Source: Cliona cf. orientalis
Lineage: Eukaryota > Porifera > Demospongiae > Clionaida > Clionaidae
Reading direction: 5' to 3'
Assembly: GCA_963930775.1 (NCBI GenBank)
Contig: OZ005704.1
Location: forward strand, 1,364,001-1,428,000
Length of the DNA stretch: 64,000 nucleotides
Shown here: piece after piece, positions 35,602 through 45,467 of the stretch
How the letters are laid out: each line of letters opens with the position of its first letter
How positions within the stretch are numbered: the first letter of the stretch is position 1
Translations under genes and position numbers: made by a program
The notes under the pieces: model-generated
Database searches by the model: none
What the model was told of the DNA's origin: nothing
What the model saw: only the letters and a program-made list of their open reading frames with translations

Positions 35602-36987
35602 ATGAGCTCTCAAAGCGACACTTGTTTCACGGGTGAGGAGCTAGGCCGGCTAAACCAGCGGCACAATGCACACGTAGCCTACGCTGGCAAGGTGTACGAC
35701 GCCAGTGGATTCCTGGCAAAGCACCCAGGTGGCTGTGACCAGTTGATGCTGGGAGCTGGACGAGATATCACGCAGCTGTTTCAGAGCTATCACAAACCCG
35801 GGACTGCCAAACTCATTGGAGAGAAATGCAAGTATGTAGGTGAACTGGTGGACAATGAAATGCCCGCCTTTCCACCAGCTGAGGGGGAATTCTTCTGCAC
35901 ACTTCACTCGCGAGTAATGGACTACTTCAAGTCAAACAACCTTGATCCAAAAGTGAATGTATTTGCCTTCTTTCGTTACACAATCTTTGCTGTGCTCTCC
36001 ATCCTATTCTGGTGTTTGTGCATCATTTTAGACCAGTCGTCATGGCAACTTACTTCATTGTTAGCGGCAGCTGCATCGGGATTTTTTGGCATACTAGTTG
36101 CCATGACCATTATTCATGATGCCAATCACTTTGCCATCACCCACAAGCCTTGGGTCTGGAGAGTATCTACTTTTGCATCTGACAGTATCAGTGGGATATC
36201 CTCCATCCCCTGGATATATGAACACACCTACGGCCATCATGTCTTTCCCAATATAGATGGGTCAGATCCTGATATTAAGACGATAAATGATGGTCTCGAT
36301 TTCTGGAGAATCAAATCGTTTCAGCGATGGTTTCCCATCTATCGTTTTCAACACATCTATATGCCAATCTTGTACTCAATAGTGACCATAAAAATGAAAC
36401 TTCAAGACTTCCACTCAATGCTCGTAATGAAAAAGGGACCTATTCGAATGAATCAACTAGGCACGTATCAGCTCGTCTCCTTTATTGCTTATAAGGTAAT
36501 CTTTTTTTCATATAGGCTTGTCCTTCCTTACCTGTTCGTGCCCCTATCCTCGATACTTCTTATGAACCTTGCTGCTGAAGTGACCGCCAGTCTCTGGCTA
36601 ACGCCAATAACGCAACTAAACCACGTCAATACTGAAGCTTTTTCATCTTCTCCAACGGTAGAGAATTCTGGTGATTCATTGAAAAATGATCAAACAATAA
36701 TTAAACAAAATTGGGCAGAGTTCCAGGTTGCTTCAACGGTTGACTATGCCACAGAGAGCTGGTTCTGGACCGTATTCACAGGAGCTCTGAACCACCAGGT
36801 GGCACATCACCTATTCCCAGCAGTCCTACAAGTCTACTATCCCCAAATAACACCCATTGTCAAAAGAACTTGCGCCGAATTTGGACTCCACTACAATGAA
36901 GTGCCAACCTACTGGGATGCTCTGCGCTGTCATCTTGGGTACCTGAAGGTCATGGGTGCCGCACCGAAGTCCCAGGCAAAGGGATGA
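35602..36987 (+). CDS. Front-end fatty acyl desaturase, copy D6
   Basis: Single exon, 461 residues, start MSSQSDTCF. The 29 in-frame codons upstream belong to the promoter and 5'UTR. HPGG is at 41-44. Box 1 reads HDANH (Ala for Gly) at 172-176, box 2 EHTYGHHVFPN (Pro instead of Thr) and box 3 QVAHHLFPAV at 399-403. It is very close to D7; their upstream 500 bp and 3' flanks also match. The Gly-to-Ala change inside box 1 does not remove a metal ligand. Confidence 0.95.
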   Translation: MSSQSDTCFTGEELGRLNQRHNAHVAYAGKVYDASGFLAKHPGGCDQLMLGAGRDITQLFQSYHKPGTAKLIGEKCKYVGELVDNEMPAFPPAEGEFFCTLHSRVMDYFKSNNLDPKVNVFAFFRYTIFAVLSILFWCLCIILDQSSWQLTSLLAAAASGFFGILVAMTIIHDANHFAITHKPWVWRVSTFASDSISGISSIPWIYEHTYGHHVFPNIDGSDPDIKTINDGLDFWRIKSFQRWFPIYRFQHIYMPILYSIVTIKMKLQDFHSMLVMKKGPIRMNQLGTYQLVSFIAYKVIFFSYRLVLPYLFVPLSSILLMNLAAEVTASLWLTPITQLNHVNTEAFSSSPTVENSGDSLKNDQTIIKQNWAEFQVASTVDYATESWFWTVFTGALNHQVAHHLFPAVLQVYYPQITPIVKRTCAEFGLHYNEVPTYWDALRCHLGYLKVMGAAPKSQAKG

Positions 36988-37124
36988 AAAAGAAAAATAC
37001 ACACATATATGTATGCGTAAAAGAACCTTACTTGCTGAACCTTACAGATTTATGGCATAAAATATGAACCTTATAATTATGTATATCATGTACAATCATA
37101 ATAACTCTGATTTTTTTGTACAAA

Positions 37125-37700
37125 ACAGGAAGATATGAATTTATACCTATATTTTGTTGCAATAATATATAGCTATCTTACACTATGATTTGTTCCATAG
37201 GGTTTCAAATTTCAGTCAGCAGATCCGTATTAGCTATAGGTATCGCAAATAATAGTTATCTGTCAGTGAGTGAGCAATATGAGCCCTGCAAGGGCTCATA
37301 TTGCTCACTCACTGACAGATAACTATTTTGTTGTATCTAGCACTGTTGGTAATGTAGGATTATGTAATCCTGCACACCTAATTGGATTGTGGCTAGAGTG
37401 TATGGCATGTACTCTGGGTGACTGCTCAACAACCAGTTTTATAAAACTCTTGAACACTACTCTACTGTACTTGGTTGCTTAGTAACTTACAACAAGTATT
37501 ATTAGAACATCGACAATCTTTATCAGTTATCAGTCATACACTTGGCCACTTAGTTGTGTGCATGAGCAGAAATCACAATAGGCATGCATCATGCATGCAT
37601 TGATGGGCAATGCGCAATTATGGCGGCCAACAAAATGGCACTATTTGTGACTCTTATGGACCGTATCTCTCGATTTAATGCACAATGAATCCTATAAGCT
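37125..37700 (+). repeat. Module R, interrupted by a foldback element
   Basis: Partial copy starting at AGGAAGATATGAATTTATAC. It is interrupted after TATCGCAA (37248), resumes at AAGTATTATTAG (about 37493), and is close to the copy at 34920-35230. Confidence 0.85.
37249..37492. mobile_element. Insertion carrying a perfect 37-bp palindrome
   Basis: About 244 bp inserted in module R between CAA repeats (37246-37248 and 37493-37495). Its left part is an inverted repeat with arms 37251-37287 and 37291-37327 and a 3-nt loop (GCA), with no mismatch. No transposase; the class is unknown. Confidence 0.65.
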
Positions 37701-37739
37701 TTGCTTATCATAGATAGACGTCAGTTTGAGAGATCAGAG

Positions 37740-37850
37740 ATGGGTTCACATAGGTACAGGTGTTTCACAGGGTAGAAGTTAGGCTGGCAAACAAGTGACA
37801 CAATGCACACGTGGCCTATGCTGATCTACTGTACATGTAACAGCCAGCAA
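37740..37850 (+). pseudogene. Truncated desaturase 5' fragment
   Basis: ATGGGTTCACATAGGTACAGG, otherwise as at 35279. Not coding. Confidence 0.85.
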
Positions 37851-38062
37851 AGCCACAGGGTCTCCAATAGACTAAGGAAGTATCAGAATACTTAATGTAC
37901 ATAATATATGTGTACATGTATACTAATGGACAGAAACCATAACTGATAACTGCACCTCATCACCATCTCAATTACATGTATATCCATCCAAATCTGTTGA
38001 ACAGCTGCTCCTATAAACTTCGTATTACCATAGATAGACAACATCAGTTTGATAGGTCAGAG

Positions 38063-39448
38063 ATGAGCTCTCAAAGCAACACTTGTTTCACGGGTGAGGA
38101 GCTAGGCCGGCTAAACCAGCGGCACAATGCACAAGTAGCCTACGCTGGCAAGGTGTATGATGCCAGTGGATTCCTGGCAAAGCACCCAGGTGGCTGTGAC
38201 CAGTTGATGCTGGGAGCTGGACGAGATATCACGCAGCTGTTTCAGAGCTATCACAAACCCGGGACTGCCAAACTCATTGGAGAGAAATGCAAGTATGTAG
38301 GTGAACTAGTGGACAATGAAATGCCCGCCTTTCCGCCAGCTGAAGGGGAATTCTTCTGCACACTTCACTCGCGAGTAATGGACTACTTCAAGTCAAACAA
38401 CCTTGATCCAAAAGTGAATGTATTTGCCTTCTTTCGTTACACGACCTTTGCTGTGCTCTCCATCCTGTTCTGGTGTTTGTGCATCATTTTAGATCAGTCG
38501 TCATGGCAACTCACTGCATTGTTAGCGGCAGCTGCATCGGGATATTTTGGCATACTAGTTGCCATGACCATTCTTCATGATGGCAATCACTTTGCCATCA
38601 CCCACAAGCCGTGGGTCTGGAGAGCATCTACTTTTGCATCTGACAGTATCAATGCGATATCCTCCATCCCCTGGATATATGAACACACCTACGGCCATCA
38701 TATCTTTACCAATATAGACGGGTCAGATCCTGATATTAAGACAACAAATGATGGTCTCGATTTCTGGAGGCTCAAGCCATTTCAGCGATGGTTTACCATC
38801 TATCATTTTCAACACATCTATATGCCAATCTTGTACTCAGTACAGACCATAAAAATGAAACTTCAGGACTTCCACTCAATGCTCATAATGAAAAAAGGAA
38901 CTATTCGAATCAATCAACTAGGCACATATCAGCTTGTCTCCTTTATTGCTTCTAAGGCAATCTTTTTTTCATACAGGCTTGTCCTTCCTTACATGTTCGT
39001 GCCCCTTTCATCAATATTTTTAATGAACCTTGCTGCTGAAGTGACCGCCAGTCTCTGGCTAACGCCAATAACACTACTAAACCACGTCAATACTGAAGCT
39101 TTTTCATCTACTCCAACGGTAGAGAATTCTGGTGACTCATTGAAAAATGACCAAACAATAATTAAACAAAATTGGGCAGAGTTCCAGGTTGCTACGACGG
39201 TTGACTATGCCACAGAGAGCTGGTTCTTGACCGTATTCACAGGAGCTCTGAACCATCAGGTGGCACATCACCTATTCCCAGCAGTCCTACAAATCTATTA
39301 TCCCAAAATAACGCCGATCGTCAAAAGAACCTGCGCTGAATTTGGACTCCGCTATAATGAAGTGCCGACCTACTGGGATGCTCTGCGCTGTCATCTTGGG
39401 TACCTGAAGGTCATGGGTGCTGCACCGAAGTCCCAGACAAAGGGATGA
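38063..39448 (+). CDS. Front-end fatty acyl desaturase, copy D7
   Basis: Single exon, 461 residues, start MSSQSNTCF. HPGG is at 41-44, HDGNH at 172-176, EHTYGHH (His 208, 212, 213) and QVAHHLFPAV at 399-403. It differs from its near-twin D6 mainly at NAISSIPW before box 2, WFTIYHFQH, YSVQTIKMKL and ITLLNH, that is, close to the active site. It ends tail to tail with NAA40, 189 bp away. Confidence 0.95.
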   Translation: MSSQSNTCFTGEELGRLNQRHNAQVAYAGKVYDASGFLAKHPGGCDQLMLGAGRDITQLFQSYHKPGTAKLIGEKCKYVGELVDNEMPAFPPAEGEFFCTLHSRVMDYFKSNNLDPKVNVFAFFRYTTFAVLSILFWCLCIILDQSSWQLTALLAAAASGYFGILVAMTILHDGNHFAITHKPWVWRASTFASDSINAISSIPWIYEHTYGHHIFTNIDGSDPDIKTTNDGLDFWRLKPFQRWFTIYHFQHIYMPILYSVQTIKMKLQDFHSMLIMKKGTIRINQLGTYQLVSFIASKAIFFSYRLVLPYMFVPLSSIFLMNLAAEVTASLWLTPITLLNHVNTEAFSSTPTVENSGDSLKNDQTIIKQNWAEFQVATTVDYATESWFLTVFTGALNHQVAHHLFPAVLQIYYPKITPIVKRTCAEFGLRYNEVPTYWDALRCHLGYLKVMGAAPKSQTKG

Positions 39449-39637
39449 AAAAGAAAAATACACACATATACGTATGCGTACAAGAACCTTACTTGCTGAA
39501 CCTTACAGATTTATGGCATAAAATATGAACCTTATAATTATGTATATCATGTACAATCATAATAACTCTGATTTTTTTGTACAAAACAATAATCATTATT
39601 AGCAACAGAACTTACATTCTCCAAATATATATGAATG

Positions 39638-42600
39638 TTAAGAAGACACTTGGTTCTGAATCAAGCTTGAATGATCTGTTTCAGTTTCCAAATCCGATTG
39701 ACTAGCTAAACCAGTTTTTGAAGAATGCAGAGCTGTCACTCTCCCAGTCTCCTTCAATAAATCTTGAGCGTTTTGTGCACTTTCATCTTTACATTCACCT
39801 TGTGTAACCGGTGTGGCAGCTCCCGCGACAGGCTTAGCAGATTTTTTTATCAGTGCTTTGCTCAGAATGGAGTAGGTATACTCCTCTTCATTATAGGGGT
39901 CGCACACTAATGGGGAAGTTTCATCATCAGTATAGCTGGAAAGTAGTACATAATATGTGTGCACACAATCTGTAAGCATCACATCAGCTTTGCGTGTGTG
40001 TGTATACATCAGGGTTTATTTCAGGGGGCCAGGGGGTGCTTTCGCCACCCTCCCCTTAGTGGTTGGATTTCCCTCTCTTTTTGGTATGGGGTTGCCTCCT
40101 TGAAATTGGGCACTAGGTGTTAGCCCCCACTAAAGTGAAATCCTGAAATATACACTGATACATACATGCATGTGTACATGAAAGAGGGTGGGTGAGAAGG
40201 GATGGAGAGGGGAGGGGTGGAAAGAGTGATAGCAACCCTTACTTGAGCTTTTTGCGAAAGAAGTCATTTGAAACTTTATTCTCTGCATTAATGATCAAAA
40301 ACAAGGAAGGATGTACTTATGGAGTAAATTCCAACCATGCAGTATAATCATTACATAATGGAAAATAGAGTAGAGCATGATTTATGTCATAGCTGTCTAT
40401 GATAACATTCCTATACTGCCAAGGTCCTCTAACTAGCAGACATTGTGGCTACAGTTTCTAAGGGGGAACCACCTACTGCATGGGTATTTGTGTACTAACA
40501 CTCTTACCTTTGAAGGTTGTCAAAACCACTTTTCGCATGTTGGCTCTGAGAGCAAAGGAGGAGTGTGTGTATGTGTGTGTGTGATGTTTTAGTGTGGGAA
40601 ATGTGCATTTATACTATGCATCTCATGCACCCCAATTACTGGTAGATAACTAATTTTTGGTAGTTGACCTCTGTTCATCATTGGCCTACTTTATGATGAC
40701 CCAACCCCTTCCCATAGCCGGTAAATTACCTATAAAAACTTTGGTTGCTAGGCAACTACCAACAAATAAACTTAAAGCTATAATAACTGTGGTGAAAAAT
40801 AACGATTATGTAATATGTATGTATGCTTGCCGCTAGTGGTACATGCGTACTTGTGGCCAATCAATTCCAGTATCTGCATGAGAAATTTGCCAAGGCCCTT
40901 CCGCCGAACTTCCATACACAAGTGTATCTCATAGCTGTATAATATACAACAGGAAACACTGTATTCACTATTCATAGAGCATTTAAGGTAACATCAATCA
41001 CTACATCAACAGATCTAAGTCAGTGCCATGTACGTACGTAGCTTTCAAGAATAAATTGTTTCGTTTCAAAACAATTGCATGACAGCCATTAATAGACAAC
41101 GGGGAGTATTTTCACAGCTAATGGTGCAACAAATACGATATCGAGAGAATTACTTGTTTCACAAAAACATTATGCACCTTAAATGTCTACAGTTGTTACA
41201 ATTATATCAACAATGAATTTGAGAATCATAATTTTGCCGATTTTTGGTGAACTAGGGAGTGCTTCCAACACCAAATATTGACCAGTGTTATGGAAACAGA
41301 ATACACAAGCCATTCCATTCCCATTCCAAAACAAACGATAATTTTGAACAAATAAATGCACCGTCTCATTTGTAATTGAGCAAGTCACCCAAGGTGCAAT
41401 AAACTAGCCATTTCAACAACCAGCACTCACAAGAGAATTTCATTCAAGACAGAGGCAGTTCTAATTCTGAATTTCTCATGCTGTTTAGACAGAGCATAAT
41501 CCATATTTGAAGGTTTGGAAGCATGTCATAGTGCTTCTAACACACTTTCAAGAGTTGTTTTCTATCATGCATATACATGTGCATGTACATACCCAGCAAT
41601 TCCATGTTGTGGAATGTTCAGTTTGTGTTCAACAGAAACTCAACAATAGTAAACATTTCAGCCGGATCAAAACAAGTCATTAGCAACAATAATGGCTGAT
41701 TCTGAAGGGGGTGGGGTGGCACGGGAGAGAGGATGGAGATTCCCTTAACTTTCAACTCACATAAACATAGCCCGTATTAATTTTAATGCTTTCGAAATTC
41801 TCAGGAAACGCTTACAAAACCATCCTTTCACAACATGTGTACAGCAGTTCCATAAACTCAGCCATACTCCAACATTCAAGGGCTTCGGAGATAAACATAA
41901 GCCATGCTTGAAGGCTTTTAAGCATCTCAAAAATGTCTTTCCTACTTTCAATAACACTACTATTAGAATACAGTACACATAGCAAGCAGATCACAAACAG
42001 GACATAAATGCTCAAACATTCCACCATCCTGATGAAGGCTTTCAATTACCTTTGATCTACATGTATATGTATATGTATCAGGAAATGAATATATATGTAC
42101 TATTATAATGGCCAAAGTTTAATAATATTATATAGCTTCAAAAATTTCCAGCTAATTCACTCCCAAGGGAATCATCCCCCCCCCCCCCCCACACCACCCC
42201 TTTCAGAATACATTTCAAAAACCATAATATTATTTGAATGTGTTTTGGGTCATTCTTTCTCCCTTCCCCTACACACTTAGGTAAATGTACAAAGAATAAT
42301 AGTACATGCCTGTAAATATCTAGTAGGTTTACATACCAATACACCACTTCAATGCTTTCATCAAGATCAAAGCGAAAGTTGACAAATCCCACTGGTCTAC
42401 CAGCTGCATCCTTGGCTATTAGAAAACTGAGAGAGAGAGAGGAGAAGGGAAGGAAGGGAGAAAGGGAGAGAAGACATACAATCAAGAGACAGCAGAAATT
42501 CCTATTCTGAGTTATGCAGGTGCCTACTACTGGTAGCTCTCTCTGATCACTTGAGGAAGCTTAGAGGACATGCACCTACTGTGGACACACATCAAAGGGA

Positions 42601-43225
42601 TGGTGATACCATAATATCATAATTACTACCTCACTCAAGAATCCTGGCTGGAGATCTACTACAGGTACCTATAGGGCTTATGTTACTTAGCACTTCACTA
42701 GCATTGCTTCCATTATGATAATATTATTGGCATAGCTAGCAACAGCACACCACTGGAAAGGTTTAACACTAGCATTGCTCCCATCACATGTTACATGTGT
42801 AAATCCCCACAGTGCCAAACACTGGGATTCCCCATACCTAGCACCTGCACACACACATAACTCATTACCTTCAATATTGGATTACATGTAAGGCTCCAAA
42901 ACATGGAGAGACCTCCCAAGGAAGGGAAATTCCCTCTAGTAAGTCTAGCGTGGATTGGGTACAAGCCAATAATTAATTACCTTATCAGTGTATTAGAGAG
43001 GCCTGAAAAACATATTTTACACATAGGGGGTTCCCTCATGTTATTATATCCAAGGTGTAGGGTGCTCTAAAATATCCCCTCTTGGCCAGGAAAGCACCAC
43101 AGAAGTGCCAGAGAAATCCAGCACTTTCCATGCCCCCATAGGTCAAAGGAGAGGGGGATTTCCCTGTATCAAGGGGCACTCCTACCAGTCTCTAACATCA
43201 ACCCAGGTAAGTAGGAAGGGAGAGG

Positions 43226-43284
<59 letters not shown>

Positions 43285-45309
43285 GAAGCTAATTTTACCA
43301 TGCGGCATCATGAGTCAGTTCGTCCCACTTCTTCCTGTCACTCCAGCCCCACCCACCATTGACGTACCTACATATTATTATGCACACGTACATGTATAAA
43401 TATCAATTCTAATGTAATATGAATAGGGTTATTGTATTTAATGGGAAAGGATCACATTTCCACACAAATGGGATATAACAGTAGGAGTTTTTCTGGGAGG
43501 ATAATGATACGATACACCCATTTCCCCAATATGGCATGCAGTAATGCGAGCATCCTTTGAGCTACGCAGCATAATAATATTTAGCCATAGCATATTAGCA
43601 CACAGTTCGCTGACGTGCTGACCTAACTGAAGTAATTCAAGGTATGGACTAGTAGCCTAATTAGCAATTATTACTGGGGGGAGGATCTAATTTTTTTGTT
43701 TTGGGGCAAGCTTATTGAGCGTAATTTTTTTGTAAGTGAGCATAAAATTGGATGTAAGAGTGTAAGCAAAAAAATATGTTGTAGTGCTGGTTTTACTAAA
43801 GGAATGGCCAGGTTACCAAAACTGATTTAATTACTAGAAGAGGGAAGTTACATAATTTTGTGACACTATCAAGTTTTGTTCACAGACAGTGACAGTATAT
43901 TGATCAAATATCACACCAGTAATTCGATATTAAAGACTCACTAGGTATGCCAGCGCTGATCCAAACATTATTCAAGGAAGGTAGCTGATGAGGTGGCTAC
44001 CCTCACTGACTGTTCCAATAGTGTCAAGTTTTGTCACATTGCTCAAATTTCGTAGTGTTTGTTTGCACAAGCGTATTTTATGTCAGTAGTTAATTGCACA
44101 ATCAGGGATGTTCGCATTCTTTCATTACATTACAACCCAACCAATACCAACTTCAAAAGATGATTTCTGATAATACACATTGTACACAAGTACACTAAAC
44201 TATCCCGGGCAAGTGCCCCACGTAGCGTATTTCAAAGGATCAATGTAGCAGCTTCCATATAAATGTATACAAGTTATGTATGTAAGCACCCATGCGGGCT
44301 GATACTGTATGGCGGGTAATTTTCATGGGGTGCTAATTTATGTTATTTTCGTGGTTGACTTGGCAGTCACGAAATTTTTTCACTCACGAAAATAAATTAA
44401 TGCCTACAGTGATATGGTTATGCGAGTCCATGGTGGTTAATTGATTAGGCAGGGGGTGACTCACAGTTCACTGACACATTCCTTCATCAGTTGAAACGCC
44501 CACTTGAGGTCTTCCTGGGACACATCCGACACTCGCTGAAAACCAATCTCCAGATCAAGACTAGGTTGGGGGGGGGGGGGGGGAGGGGGGTACATGTGCA
44601 AGCTTACTAATACAACGTATAGATGCTATTCAAATATAAATTTCAATATCATTGTCTATCTTGTATATTACTAGCTATACTGTTGCACCTGTTGTCGTGT
44701 GTATTTCAATTCAACAATAATATTATACACCGGCAACTAGTAAGAGTAGACAAGGACATGATATTTAGCACTAGTAGGTATCATGCATGCAGGGTGAGTG
44801 TTTGCATCTGACGACCATTACCGACCATCACTCAAACTGTTAGGTAAGGGTCGTCACAAAGCAACACCCCAGTACTTTCTATAATTATAACATTCACCTA
44901 CCCATTTCTATTGAATTTCTTGAAAGCAAGCAGTCCATCCATATAATCACCTACCTTTAGGTGGGAAGAATGTTGTCGTGAAGTATAAAAATCAAACAAA
45001 TTTACCGCATAAGCTGCCTTGACTTTGGCTAGAGCTGCAGCAATTTCAGCTTGCTCCTGTGAAGTGAAATGACATGAAAAGTAAACACTTATCCTCTTAC
45101 AGAAATTGCAACCAATATCTTATGATAATATCGTAATGAAGCTCACTTGCTTTCTCTTCAGCTTTCGCTCTTTGCTTTTTGATGATCCAGACTTCTATAT
45201 GAGTAAAATAGCACGGCAAAGAGTCATAAGCCTAAAAATTGCTACTGCACACGAATTTAACGGTATCTATAGCAAGAAATAGCTGCGTTCCAACCTTTTT
45301 GGGTGGCAT
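39638..45309 (-). CDS. NAA40: N-alpha-acetyltransferase 40 (NatD), histone H4/H2A N-terminal acetyltransferase
   Basis: Eleven exons on the minus strand join in phase to 293 residues: 45309-45295, 45194-45147, 45056-45006, 44954-44902, 44560-44465, 43367-43299, 42426-42337, 40934-40851, 40545-40508, 40282-40243 and 39935-39638. The start is MPPKK. The Lys-rich N-terminus is followed by FKKFNRNG, GWGWSD, FLIAKDAAGRPVGFVNFRFD, the acetyl-CoA loop EVRRKGLGKFL (R/Q-x-x-G-x-G/A type), KVVLTTFK and NDFFRKKL. This is the order of human NAA40 (237 residues), which acetylates Ser1 of H4 and H2A. The C-terminus is about 60 residues longer and low-complexity. Introns hold a 152-bp inverted-repeat element (40008-40159), a GA tract and a short hairpin (44331-44406). 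It starts head to head with the RAD51-motif gene. Confidence 0.92.
40008..40159. mobile_element. Small inverted-repeat element in a NAA40 intron
   Basis: Ends ATCAGGGTTTATTTCAGG and, on the other strand, ATCAGTGTATATTTCAGG. MITE-like, 152 bp, in the last intron. No clear target duplication. Confidence 0.55.
43227..43281 (+). repeat. (GA)n microsatellite in a NAA40 intron
   Basis: About 55 bp of GA (CT on the coding strand), starting 17 bp after the donor site of the exon that ends at 43299. Confidence 0.95.
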
Positions 45310-45467
45310 CTTTTTCACTGTTTCGACCTTCTCCCGCCAAGTACTCCACATGGACTGGGCGGGGCTTAAGCCCGCAAGGCGACCAATCAGATTGTGGCAT
45401 TTTGGCGGGGGAATTTGAACCGCGGGCAGCCGGCCTTTGACCACAAGTTCAGCTGGAGAAAGGAAAG
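45310..45467. promoter_or_regulatory. Bidirectional promoter with E2F, CHR, CCAAT and GC-box elements
   Basis: Only 158 bp separate the two start codons. In it I see TCCCGCCAA (45332-45340) and TTTGGCGGGG (45401-45410), both E2F-like; GGGCGGGGC (45357-45365), a GC box; CCAAT (45383-45387), an NF-Y site; and TTTGAA (45414-45419), a CHR element 3 bp after the second E2F-like site. The E2F/CHR pair with CCAAT is the known signature of cell-cycle genes repressed by the DREAM/MuvB complex, which suits a histone acetyltransferase and a recombination factor. Confidence 0.65.

Noticed and set aside
37251..37327. A microRNA precursor
   Set aside because: The stem is perfectly paired with a 3-nt loop and lies at the edge of an insertion. 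Animal pre-miRNAs have bulges and longer loops.
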